Source of the DNA: JBOHTO01 sp050733695
Lineage (GTDB): Bacteria > Gemmatimonadota > Gemmatimonadetes > Gemmatimonadales > Gemmatimonadaceae
Assembly: GCA_050733695.1 (NCBI GenBank)
Contig: JBOHTO010000113.1
Coordinates: 1 to 10,371 of the forward strand
Direction of reading: 5' to 3'
DNA length: 10,371 nt
Shown: positions 1 through 6,583 of the stretch, piece by piece
How the letters are laid out: the number at the start of each line of letters is the position of its first letter
Position numbering within the stretch: position 1 is the first letter of the stretch
Position numbers and translations under genes: made by a program
Notes under the pieces: model-generated
Told to the model about the DNA's origin: nothing
Database searches by the model: none
Seen by the model: the letters and a program-made list of their open reading frames with translations, nothing else

Positions 1-1217
1 ACCTGTGCGTGCGCGGCATGCCGACGACCGCCTCGTCGCGGATCCTCGAGGGCTTCAGGCCGCCGTACGACGCGACCGCCGTGGCTCGCCTGGAGTCGGC
101 CGGCGCCGTCATCGTCGGCAAGACGAACTGCGACGAATTCGCGATGGGCTCGTCCACCGAGTTCAGCGCGTACGGCCCGGCGCGCAATCCCGTCGATCCG
201 TCGCGCGTCCCCGGCGGGTCGTCCGGCGGCTCGGCTGGAGTCGTTGCGGCCGGTGTCGTGCGCGTCGCGCTCGGGTCGGAGACGGGTGGATCCGTGCGAC
301 AACCTGCGGCGTTCTGCGGGATCGTGGGCGTGAAACCGACGTACGGCCGGGTGAGTCGCCACGGTCTCGTCGCATTCGCCTCATCGCTCGACCAGATCGG
401 CGTCTTCGGCAGGAGCGTCGACGACGCCGCCCTCGCCCTCGAGGTGATCGCTGGCAGCGATCCGCTCGACTCGACGAGCGCCGAGGTGGATGTACAGCGG
501 TATCGCTCGAATGTGGCAGGGGCCGGAAGCGCGCGGCTGAACGGAATCGTGATCGGCCGGCCGCGCGAATACTTTCCCGATTCGCTCGACGCCCCCATCC
601 GCGCGCGGTGCGCGCGCGTGCTGGACCTGCTCCACTCCCTGGGCGCGGAAGTGCGTGATGTGTCGCTCCCTCACACGGAGCTCGCCATCCCGGTGTACTA
701 TATCGTTGCGCCGGCGGAAGCATCATCCAACCTCGCGCGCTTCGACGGCGTGCGCTACGGACTGCGCATTGAAGGCGACGGCCTCGGCGAGATGTATCGC
801 GCTACGCGGTCCGGCGGATTCGGTGCGGAGGTCACGCGTCGGATCCTGCTCGGCACGTACGTCCTCTCAGCCGGCTACTACGACGCCTACTACCTCAAGG
901 CGCAGGCGGTGCGGGCCCTCATCGCCCGGGACTTCCGCAGGGTTTTCGACGGCGGAGTGCACGCGCTGTTCACACCCACCGCGCCCACGACGGCGTTCCC
1001 GCTTGGGGCCGTCTCCGAGCCGTACGAGATGTACCTGAGCGACATATTCACGGCGACCGCGAACCTCGCGGGTGTTCCAGCCATGTCGCTTCCCATCGGA
1101 CGCCACGACGGGCTGCCGATAGGTGGGCAGATCATCGCCCCGCACTTCGAGGAGGCGCGCATGTTCGCCGTGGCGTACGCCCTGGAAGCAGCGCTCGGCG
1201 CCGAGGCGCACCGGTGA
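1..1217 (+). CDS. gatA: Asp-tRNA(Asn)/Glu-tRNA(Gln) amidotransferase subunit A, 5'-truncated by the window edge
   Basis: Amidase-signature subunit of GatCAB. It releases ammonia from glutamine, which is used to convert mischarged Glu-tRNA(Gln) or Asp-tRNA(Asn) to the correct amide form. The frame is open from base 3, and residues before the GTG at 9 (Leu-Cys, then VRGMPTT) still match the family's 'NLCT.G.PTT' block, so that GTG is internal and the true start lies upstream. The amidase signature is intact: GGSSGGS has the cis-Ser (codon 219-221) and GSETGGSVRQPA has the nucleophile Ser (codon 291-293), spaced 24 residues apart as in S. aureus GatA (S154/S178). The catalytic Lys of the Ser-cisSer-Lys triad (K79 there) would lie in the roughly 80 missing residues. 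The C-terminal block with YYDAYYLKAQ and the 'PTAPTTAFPLG' segment is typical. The stop overlaps the gatB start by 4 bp (GTGA), so translation is probably coupled. Confidence 0.96.
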   Translation, partial: LCVRGMPTTASSRILEGFRPPYDATAVARLESAGAVIVGKTNCDEFAMGSSTEFSAYGPARNPVDPSRVPGGSSGGSAGVVAAGVVRVALGSETGGSVRQPAAFCGIVGVKPTYGRVSRHGLVAFASSLDQIGVFGRSVDDAALALEVIAGSDPLDSTSAEVDVQRYRSNVAGAGSARLNGIVIGRPREYFPDSLDAPIRARCARVLDLLHSLGAEVRDVSLPHTELAIPVYYIVAPAEASSNLARFDGVRYGLRIEGDGLGEMYRATRSGGFGAEVTRRILLGTYVLSAGYYDAYYLKAQAVRALIARDFRRVFDGGVHALFTPTAPTTAFPLGAVSEPYEMYLSDIFTATANLAGVPAMSLPIGRHDGLPIGGQIIAPHFEEARMFAVAYALEAALGAEAHR

Positions 1218-2704
1218 CGAAGGCCGCCGAGCAGCGGGAGGAAAGCGCCGAACTCGGCGGTTTCGATGACCGGTACGAGATGGTCGTCGGACTCGAGGTG
1301 CACGTTCAGGTCACCACGCGCACAAAGGCCTTCTGCAACTGCTCCGCTGCTTTCGGCGCAGCACCCAACGTCAACGTCTGCCCTGTCTGCCTGGGACTCC
1401 CGGGCGCGCTGCCGGTTCTCAATGCGCGTGCCGTCGAACTCGCCGTCCGGGCGGCTCTCGCGCTCGAATGCGATGTGCATCTGTCGTCCGTATTCGCACG
1501 GAAGAACTACTTCTACCCGGATCTTCCCAAGGGATACCAGATTTCGCAGTACGACAGGCCGCTCGCGACCCGCGGAGGACTCGTGATCGGTGTCCGGCGC
1601 GACGGCAATCCGATCCGCATCGGGATCACCCGGGTGCACATGGAAGAGGATGCGGGCAAGTCGATCCACGATCGCTACCCGGGCGTAACCGCCATCGATC
1701 TGAATCGGGCCGGTGTACCGCTCATCGAGATCGTGAGCGAGCCGGATATGCGCTCGGCGCTCGAGGCTGGGGTCTACCTTCGCACTCTGCGCCAGCTCAT
1801 CGAATACGCCGGCGTGAGCGACGTGAGCATGGAGGAGGGCAGTCTGCGGGTCGACGCCAACATCTCGGCGCGACCGCGCGGAGATACCGACCTCGGCACG
1901 AAGACCGAAGTCAAGAACATGAACTCCTTCTCCGCCGTCGAGCGCGCGCTGGCCGCAGAGTTCGCGCGCCAGTGCGCGCTGTTGGATGGGGGCGAGCCCG
2001 TCGTCCAGCAGACGATGCTATGGGATGGCGCGCGCGGCGAAGTGAGGCCCAGCCGGACGAAGGAGGGGAGCCACGATTACCGCTACTTCCCTGAGCCCGA
2101 TCTCCCTCCGCTGGTCCTTGCGAGCGAATGGGTTGCAGAGGTCCGTCGCACCATTCCGGAACTTCCGGAGGCGCGTCGCGAACGCTTCGCAGCGGACTAC
2201 GGGCTCGGCGAGTACGACGTCGAAGCGCTCACAGCCTCGTCGGCCCTCGCGGATTACTTCGAGGGGGTCGCGCGGCAGCACGGCGATGCCAAGAGCGCCG
2301 CGAACTGGGTGATGGGCGAGGTTCGTGCAGCGCTCAACGCGCGCGGACAGGAGATCGCCCACTTCAGCGTGCGTCCGGCAGACCTGGCGACGCTGCTGAC
2401 GATGGTAACCCGCGGAGTGCTGAGTCACTCCGCTGCGAAGGTCGTGTTCGCCGAGATGGTGGATACCGGCGATCGTCCGGAGCAGATCGCCGAACGGCGC
2501 GGGCTCGTGCGTGTCGACGACGACGAAGCGTTGCGCGGGTGGATAGATGAAGTGATCGCGTCCAATCCCGTCGAGGCGAAACGATTCCTCGCAGGCGAGA
2601 GCAGACTTCAGGGAGTGCTGGTGGGCAAGGTCATGAAACTGTCGCGCGGACGCGCCGATCCCAAACTCGTCAATCAGTTGCTCGCGGAGCGCACCGGGAC
2701 GTAG
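1214..2704 (+). CDS. gatB: Asp-tRNA(Asn)/Glu-tRNA(Gln) amidotransferase subunit B
   Basis: Kinase/transamidase subunit of GatCAB. It phosphorylates the mischarged Glu or Asp on the tRNA and amidates it with ammonia channelled from GatA. The 496-aa length is close to the usual 475-490, with a short extension before the canonical 'YEMVVGLEVHVQ' start block (residues 21-32). Seen motifs: a CxC...CxxC zinc cluster (C41, C43, C56, C59), the catalytic-cradle block HMEEDAGK (142-149), TEVKNMNS (231-238), and the GatB signature SHDYRYFPEPDLPP (286-299). The C-terminal part (about 340-490) is the helical tail/YqeY-like domain that contacts tRNA, ending in 'VGKVMKLSRGRADPKLVNQLL'. GTG at 1214 was chosen because it overlaps the gatA stop and the next in-frame Met (residue 23) falls inside the conserved first strand. 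The 3' end overlaps a convergent gene by 31 bp. Confidence 0.97.
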   Translation: MTKAAEQREESAELGGFDDRYEMVVGLEVHVQVTTRTKAFCNCSAAFGAAPNVNVCPVCLGLPGALPVLNARAVELAVRAALALECDVHLSSVFARKNYFYPDLPKGYQISQYDRPLATRGGLVIGVRRDGNPIRIGITRVHMEEDAGKSIHDRYPGVTAIDLNRAGVPLIEIVSEPDMRSALEAGVYLRTLRQLIEYAGVSDVSMEEGSLRVDANISARPRGDTDLGTKTEVKNMNSFSAVERALAAEFARQCALLDGGEPVVQQTMLWDGARGEVRPSRTKEGSHDYRYFPEPDLPPLVLASEWVAEVRRTIPELPEARRERFAADYGLGEYDVEALTASSALADYFEGVARQHGDAKSAANWVMGEVRAALNARGQEIAHFSVRPADLATLLTMVTRGVLSHSAAKVVFAEMVDTGDRPEQIAERRGLVRVDDDEALRGWIDEVIASNPVEAKRFLAGESRLQGVLVGKVMKLSRGRADPKLVNQLLAERTGT

Positions 2705-3648
2705 ATGGGATCGCTGCGGGAAGCGGCGAAGCCGAGCTTCGATCCGGGCATCCCGAAGTGTTCGAGCGCGTACTCCGTGATCCGCTCCACTCCGCCCAGC
2801 CGCATTGCGTCGCGACGCACCTGCTTGGCGAGGCGCAACTGGTTCTCGCCCGCCGGGTCGAGCGCGAACGCGGCAGAGTCGCCCAGCCGGTTCAGCATGT
2901 CGATGATCAGGTCATAGGACCGCTCGACATAGGCACCGATGTCCTCATCGGCGAGATCCCACCGGCTCATCCCGGAAGCCGCCTGGAAAATGCGCTGCCA
3001 GGATTCGGTGTCGGTGACGTAGACCATTCCGCGGAAGATCCTGCGGTTCGTCTGCGTGCTGAAGATCGTAGGGCTGAGGATCCTGTCGAGATGTGCGTCG
3101 GAGTTCGTGTGGTCGAGCATTATCAGTTCGCGGGCGCGTCGGGCCACGCCTTCACCCAGGTGGGTCTCGAACCGGCTTTCCCAGTAGCTGTGGCCGAGGG
3201 CGACGGTGGTCGAGGTCACTGCGAGCTGGCGCGGCACGAAGTAGTTGTGTGCGACGACATCAGCCGCGAGGTGCGAGAGGTAGCCAAGTCCGAATGCGCG
3301 CAGGGAATCCGAGCGCGCGCGTTCGTGGATCTCGAGGCCCACGGTCCAGGAGTGACAGTGCCGCCCTGCCGGAGCGTATTTCTTCGCGATGCTGGTGTCG
3401 GCCGCGATCGAGCCGTAGAGAAAATCGTACGGGAAGGCGCGCAGCAGATCGGCAATGGGGCCCGGAAGGAGCGCGAGCGACTGCATCACGGCCTCACCGA
3501 GGAAGACGTGCGTTCCCGGTGTCCAGGCGTGGGCGGTAGCGGGGAAGAGCAGCAGCAGAACGCCCGCTGCGACCGCTGCGGACAGCAGTCGCGGCGGGCT
3601 TCCGCGGGCGCTGGCGGCCGCGCGCCATGCGAAGACCCCGACCTTCAC
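2674..3648 (-). CDS. Secreted zinc-dependent phospholipase C-like protein
   Basis: 324 aa with a clear export signal: a basic N-terminus, a hydrophobic core at residues about 21-37 and an AHA cleavage site, so the mature protein would begin at Trp42. It resembles the zinc-dependent phospholipase C family (B. cereus PLC type), which cleaves phospholipid head groups with three zinc ions bound partly by the N-terminal Trp amine. All nine ligand types can be placed in order: W42, H47, D84 (SIAAD), H99 (HCHSW), H126, D130 and H134 (GYLSHLAADVVAHNYF), H153 and E157 (HSYWE). The C-terminal 160 residues show nothing I recognise. The start is GTG with no strong ribosome site. It is the last gene of a leftward cassette, 27 bp after the YtxH-like gene. 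The family is fairly sure, but the substrate is unknown and it could be a nuclease-like relative of the same fold. Confidence 0.78.
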   Translation of the reverse strand: MKVGVFAWRAAASARGSPPRLLSAAVAAGVLLLLFPATAHAWTPGTHVFLGEAVMQSLALLPGPIADLLRAFPYDFLYGSIAADTSIAKKYAPAGRHCHSWTVGLEIHERARSDSLRAFGLGYLSHLAADVVAHNYFVPRQLAVTSTTVALGHSYWESRFETHLGEGVARRARELIMLDHTNSDAHLDRILSPTIFSTQTNRRIFRGMVYVTDTESWQRIFQAASGMSRWDLADEDIGAYVERSYDLIIDMLNRLGDSAAFALDPAGENQLRLAKQVRRDAMRLGGVERITEYALEHFGMPGSKLGFAASRSDPIYVPVRSASN

Positions 3649-3675
3649 AGTGCGCGCGCCCGGCCTGGCACGCGT

Positions 3676-4134
3676 TCAGACGCCCAGCTTTCGGCGCTTG
3701 CGGCGGATCGATCTCCGGAGATCGCGGAGCTCCGATTCGACCGTGTTGGCGATGGTCTCCTTCGCGGCGTCGATATACTCTCCCACGCTCTCCCGCGCCT
3801 CCTCCACGGGAACATGGTCCCACCAGTCTTCGGCCTGGTCTGCCATCCAGCGAGCGCCGCGCGCTCCGCGATTGCCCGCCCACCGTGCGCCCTCGAGTCC
3901 GGCGCCGCCGGCCCAGTTCGCGCCGCGGCCCGCGGCCCGGATGACCGGACTGATCGGGCGTCCCCGCGGACCCTGCCTCAGCAGCAGGGTGGTGCCGACC
4001 CCTATGGCGACACCGATCAGCGTCGCGGTGAGCAGATCGTACTGTTCCTCACGGTCCACTTCTGTCTCCGGGTCGCGGCCTGATGCGCGGGGTCGACCGC
4101 GCGTTCCTGGCCGTGATCTCACTGTCGTTCCCAT
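3676..4134 (-). CDS. YtxH-like small membrane-anchored protein
   Basis: 152 aa if started at the ATG at 4134, chosen because a strong GAGGAGG ribosome site sits 6 nt upstream. The longer frame to 4206 lacks this and reads as low-quality Arg/Thr-rich sequence. Seen: a hydrophilic, Arg-rich N-terminus (1-30), one hydrophobic segment (about 34-52, LLTATLIGVAIGVGTTLLL) followed by a basic RQGPRGR stop-transfer, a Gly/Ala/Arg/Trp-rich linker with a repeated GARWAGNRGARGARW pattern (about 82-96), then an amphipathic helical stretch and a very basic tail (LRRSIRRKRRKL). One N-terminal glycine-zipper-like membrane helix plus a charged helical tail is the YtxH architecture. In Bacillus, ytxG (DUF948) and ytxH are adjacent stress-induced genes; the same order here supports the call. 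Function is unknown. The first 86 nt overlap the preceding DUF948 gene in another frame. Confidence 0.65.
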   Translation of the reverse strand: MGTTVRSRPGTRGRPRASGRDPETEVDREEQYDLLTATLIGVAIGVGTTLLLRQGPRGRPISPVIRAAGRGANWAGGAGLEGARWAGNRGARGARWMADQAEDWWDHVPVEEARESVGEYIDAAKETIANTVESELRDLRRSIRRKRRKLGV

Positions 4135-4717
4135 CGAATGCCTCCTCGGCCTCGAGTGCGTCGTCGAGGGCTTCATCCCAGTCCTCGTCGTCCAGCATAT
4201 CTGCATCCTCCGCGCCGTCCTGCAGGGCGGCGGCGCCGCCGCGAACCCCGCGGAGCGCGGAGGCGGTGGACACGAAGATATCCTCCGCCTCCTCCTGAAT
4301 CATCCGCAGCAGCGAGTTCAGCTCTTCCACCCGCTGCTCCGTCGCGTCCATCGCCTTCTGCAACCGCTCGTTCGCCGAGGCCACCGTGCGGTTGACCTGT
4401 TGAACGTCAACCCGCAGCGAGGTCGTGATATAGTTCATATCATCGGCGATTGCGCTCGCACTCCGCATGAGCGGGTTCACGTCTCCGTACACCTTCTCGA
4501 GCAACCGGTTGATCTTGCCGTAGCTCTTCCGGAAGTTCCACGCCGCCGGCACCAGCGCCACCGTGAGTACGAGTAGCGCGACGGAAATGAGTCCGCTGGC
4601 GACACCGGTCACACGGTCGAACCAGGACGGATCGCTCCCGACCTCTCGCATGAGGACCGTGTCCGGAGGCACGGCCTGCAACAGCCACATTCCCGCGTTG
4701 GCGATCCACTCTGTCAT
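4049..4717 (-). CDS. DUF948 (YtxG-like) membrane protein with coiled coil
   Basis: 222 aa. A hydrophobic segment at about 36-59 (GVASGLISVALLVLTVALV) is followed by 'AAWNFRKSYGKINRLLEKVYGDVNPLM' style sequence, which matches the DUF948/UPF0478 pattern of a membrane anchor plus a long helical, methyl-accepting-protein-like coiled coil (about 64-147, with heptad-like Leu/Val/Ile spacing). The C-terminal third is different: Gly/Ala-rich (155-167), then strongly acidic (about 168-200, runs of Asp/Glu), then a basic Pro/Arg tail (about 204-222). That last segment is the part overlapped by the next gene. An N-terminal segment before the membrane helix (1-35) is mildly hydrophobic. The ATG at 4717 has only a weak ribosome site. 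It sits between a P-II-like gene (91 bp upstream) and a YtxH-like gene. The role is unknown; an envelope or stress-related scaffold is the usual guess for YtxG/YtxH pairs. Confidence 0.72.
   Translation of the reverse strand: MTEWIANAGMWLLQAVPPDTVLMREVGSDPSWFDRVTGVASGLISVALLVLTVALVPAAWNFRKSYGKINRLLEKVYGDVNPLMRSASAIADDMNYITTSLRVDVQQVNRTVASANERLQKAMDATEQRVEELNSLLRMIQEEAEDIFVSTASALRGVRGGAAALQDGAEDADMLDDEDWDEALDDALEAEEAFDGNDSEITARNARSTPRIRPRPGDRSGP
4141..4147 (-). promoter_or_regulatory. Strong Shine-Dalgarno site for the YtxH-like gene
   Basis: GAGGAGG on the minus strand, 6 nt before the ATG at 4134. It lies inside the coding sequence of the upstream DUF948 gene and decides the start of the YtxH-like gene. 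Confidence 0.75.
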
Positions 4718-4808
4718 TCACGTTCCGGCGATGAGGGTGCGGCCGCGCGGCGTGTACGGCACTTGCAAGGGAGAGGCCAGCCAGAGCGCGGCGCGCGGCG
4801 ACAGATTC

Positions 4809-5150
4809 TCAGCCGTCCAGCTCGGGAGAGATGCCGAGCACGCGTGAAACCGGCATCGTGAACACGATGCCCGCCCCCGGCAGCTCCAGGTCGCCGCAGA
4901 TCTCCTGAATGAGCGAGATCGCAGCCTCGACCTTCTCGTCATCGGCAACGCAGAAGAGCATCTGGTTGCCCGGCCGCGAGCGCGCTCCGAGCGAGCGCAG
5001 GCCGGCGAAGATGGGGACATCGGAACTCAGCACGCGGCCCATCCCCTTGCTGGCGATGATCGTTGCGCCCGTTATCCCTACTTCGACGAAACCGGCGAGG
5101 ATGTCGTCCACCAGCTCTTCGTGGTTGATGACGGCGACAAGAAGCTGCAT
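4809..5150 (-). CDS. Divergent P-II-like (GlnB-fold) protein
   Basis: 113 aa from the ATG at 5150, nearly the same length as E. coli GlnB (112 aa). It aligns by eye across its length: 'EVGITGATIIASKGMGR' (23-39) mirrors the GlnB EVGITG...KGFGR block, and 'LPGAGIVFTMPVSRVLGI' (90-107) mirrors the C-terminal 'GDGKIFVF.VARVIRI' strand. P-II proteins sense ATP/ADP and 2-oxoglutarate and control partner proteins through the T-loop. Here the T-loop region (about 40-60) has no Tyr at the uridylylation site, and the basic ATP-contact positions (GlnB K90, R101, R103) appear to be Gly, Gly and Ser, so it is probably a non-canonical P-II-like protein with another ligand. A longer reading from 5210 was rejected because it would begin upstream of a good promoter (5178-5206). 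First gene of the leftward cassette. Confidence 0.75.
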   Translation of the reverse strand: MQLLVAVINHEELVDDILAGFVEVGITGATIIASKGMGRVLSSDVPIFAGLRSLGARSRPGNQMLFCVADDEKVEAAISLIQEICGDLELPGAGIVFTMPVSRVLGISPELDG

Positions 5151-5175
5151 GCTCGACGCGTGAGGGTCCGACCGG

Positions 5176-5202
5176 CTATCGTACCCGGGGAGGGCACGAT
5201 AG
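5176..5202. repeat. Inverted repeat across the P-II-like promoter
   Basis: Perfect 7-bp arms CTATCGT (5176-5182) and ACGATAG (5196-5202) with 13 bp between them. The left arm covers most of the -10 hexamer and the right arm touches the edge of the -35 hexamer of the leftward promoter. This placement fits a repressor operator; a chance repeat constrained by the promoter sequence is possible. Confidence 0.55.
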
Positions 5203-5206
5203 TCAA
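5178..5206 (-). promoter_or_regulatory. Sigma70-type promoter of the P-II-like gene
   Basis: On the minus strand TTGACT (5206-5201), a 17-bp spacer and TACGAT (5183-5178). That is five of six and four of six consensus bases with optimal spacing. Transcription would begin near 5171, leaving a leader of about 20 nt before the ATG at 5150. It supports 5150 as the start. No experimental evidence. Confidence 0.65.
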
Positions 5207-5225
5207 GCAATCGCGGCGCTTGACT
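5201..5225. repeat. Inverted repeat joining two back-to-back TTGACT elements
   Basis: Perfect 8-bp arms AGTCAAGC (5201-5208) and GCTTGACT (5218-5225) with 9 bp between. The left arm contains the -35 element of the leftward promoter, and the right arm presents the same hexamer in the direction of murA. A matching rightward -10 at 16-18 bp is poor, so a murA promoter here is uncertain. It shares bases 5201-5202 with the neighbouring repeat. Confidence 0.5.
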
Positions 5226-5287
5226 CCAGGCCCATCACGATCGTCCATCGTTCGCGCTTCGCCTCCCACCACATCGCACGAGCATTC

Positions 5288-6583
5288 ATGTCCGGACTGC
5301 AATTCATTGTCGAGGGCGGACGACGCCTCTCGGGCAGCATCCGCCCATCGGGCAACAAGAACGCCGCGCTCCCGATCGTTGCCGCCGCACTTCTCACCGA
5401 ACATCCGGTAACCCTCGAGAACGTCCCGCGCATCCGCGACCTGGAGACCCTGGTCGACCTCGTGCGCACGCTGGACGTGGAAGCCGAGTGGCAGGGGCGG
5501 AACACGCTGCATATCCACGCGGCCACGATCAGGGCATCGGCGCTCGACCCCGAGCTCTGCGCCCGCATCCGCGCCTCGATACTGCTCGCGGGTCCATTGC
5601 TCGCACGGTGCGGCGGGCTCACGCTCCCGCCGCCGGGAGGTGACGTGATCGGCAGGCGGCGCGTGGACACGCACTTTCTTGCACTGGAGCAACTCGGAGC
5701 GACGTGCCGCTTCACCGACCGCTTCGAGCTGAGTGCTCACGCGCTCCGAGGTGCCGATGTCTTTCTCGATGAGCCGAGCGTGACGGCGACGGAGAACGCG
5801 ATGACGGCCGCCGTTGCGGCGACGGGCACGACGATCCTGCGTAACGCGGCGAGCGAACCGCACGTTCAGGACCTCGCGCACTTTCTCATGGCGCTCGGCG
5901 CGCGGATCGCGGGGATTGGAACGAACACGCTCACCATACACGGCGGCGCAACGCTGGGGCCGGCGACGCACCGCATCGGCCCGGATCACATCGAGGTCGG
6001 CTCCTTCATCGGGCTCGCCGCGGTGACCGATTCCGAGATACGCATCGAGCGCGCGGGCATCGAGCATCTGCACGCGATCCGCATGGGATTCGAGCGACTC
6101 GGGGTCGTGTGCAGAGAGGAGGGCGAAGACCTGATAGTCCCCGCGGGACAGACGCGAACCATCCAGCCCGACCTGGGCGGGCACGTTCCCAAACTCGAGG
6201 ACCAGCCCTGGCCTGCCTTCCCGGCCGATGTGATGTCGATCGCGATCGTCACTGCCACGCAGTGCGACGGCGTGATCCTGATGCACGAGAAGATGTTCGA
6301 GTCGCGGATGTTCTTCGTGGACAAGCTGGTCGCCATGGGAGCGCGCATTGTTCTGTGCGATCCGCATCGGGCGCTCGTCGTGGGCCCTTCGCGGCTGCGT
6401 GCTGCCACCGTCGAGTCACCCGATATCCGAGCGGGTATGGCCGTGCTCCTCGCCGCACTATGCGCGACGGGAACGAGCACCATCAACAACGTGGGACAGA
6501 TCGAGCGCGGTTACGAACGCATCCATGAACGACTCAACGCGCTCGGAGCCAACATCGAGCGCGTGGACGAAGCGGCCAGGTGA
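5288..6583 (+). CDS. murA: UDP-N-acetylglucosamine 1-carboxyvinyltransferase, Asp-type active site
   Basis: First committed step of peptidoglycan synthesis: transfers enolpyruvate from PEP to UDP-GlcNAc in the cytoplasm. 431 aa, near the family's 420-430. Landmarks by alignment with E. coli MurA: SGNKNAALPI with K24 (E. coli K22), R95 (R91), GGDVIGRRRVD (117-127) with R124 (R120), the general acid/base D314 in FPADV (D305), R340 in FESRMF (R331), R381 (R371), and R407 in IERGYERI (R397). The residue at the E. coli Cys115 position is Asp119 (codon gac at 5642-5644). Asp here is known from fosfomycin-insensitive MurA enzymes, for example of Mycobacterium tuberculosis and Chlamydia, and the enzyme stays active. 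Start ATG at 5288 gives the normal N-terminus, although no good ribosome site is seen. Its stop overlaps the pgeF start by 4 bp. EPSP synthase (aroA) shares the fold but not these motifs. Confidence 0.95.
   Translation: MSGLQFIVEGGRRLSGSIRPSGNKNAALPIVAAALLTEHPVTLENVPRIRDLETLVDLVRTLDVEAEWQGRNTLHIHAATIRASALDPELCARIRASILLAGPLLARCGGLTLPPPGGDVIGRRRVDTHFLALEQLGATCRFTDRFELSAHALRGADVFLDEPSVTATENAMTAAVAATGTTILRNAASEPHVQDLAHFLMALGARIAGIGTNTLTIHGGATLGPATHRIGPDHIEVGSFIGLAAVTDSEIRIERAGIEHLHAIRMGFERLGVVCREEGEDLIVPAGQTRTIQPDLGGHVPKLEDQPWPAFPADVMSIAIVTATQCDGVILMHEKMFESRMFFVDKLVAMGARIVLCDPHRALVVGPSRLRAATVESPDIRAGMAVLLAALCATGTSTINNVGQIERGYERIHERLNALGANIERVDEAAR

Noticed and set aside
890..1669. Long minus-strand open frame opposite gatA/gatB (259 aa), and similar ones at 5078-6367 (429 aa) and 6511-7401 (296 aa)
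   Set aside because: Antisense shadows of well-supported conserved genes in GC-rich DNA; their translations are His/Arg/Asp-rich and match no family.
2758..4083. Plus-strand open frame of 441 aa (and 3455-4576, 373 aa)
   Set aside because: Opposite to the phospholipase-like, YtxH-like and DUF948 genes, which have signal peptide, motifs and ribosome sites; the plus-strand translations look random.
4135..4206. N-terminal extension of the YtxH-like gene to an ATG at 4206 (176 aa)
   Set aside because: No ribosome site there, unusual Thr/Arg/Ser-rich residues, and it would lengthen the overlap with the DUF948 gene to 158 nt; the ATG at 4134 has GAGGAGG at ideal spacing.
4718..4808. Terminator or promoter in the gap between the P-II-like and DUF948 genes
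   Set aside because: 91 bp of GC-rich sequence without a stem plus T run or a paired -35/-10; nothing supportable.
5151..5210. Longer P-II-like protein starting at 5210 (133 aa)
   Set aside because: It would start upstream of the promoter at 5178-5206, and the 20 extra residues do not match the P-II family, which begins right at MQLLVAVI.
5220..5248. Rightward sigma70 promoter for murA using TTGACT at 5220-5225
   Set aside because: No acceptable -10 at 16-18 bp (best matches are two of six bases); kept only as part of the inverted repeat.
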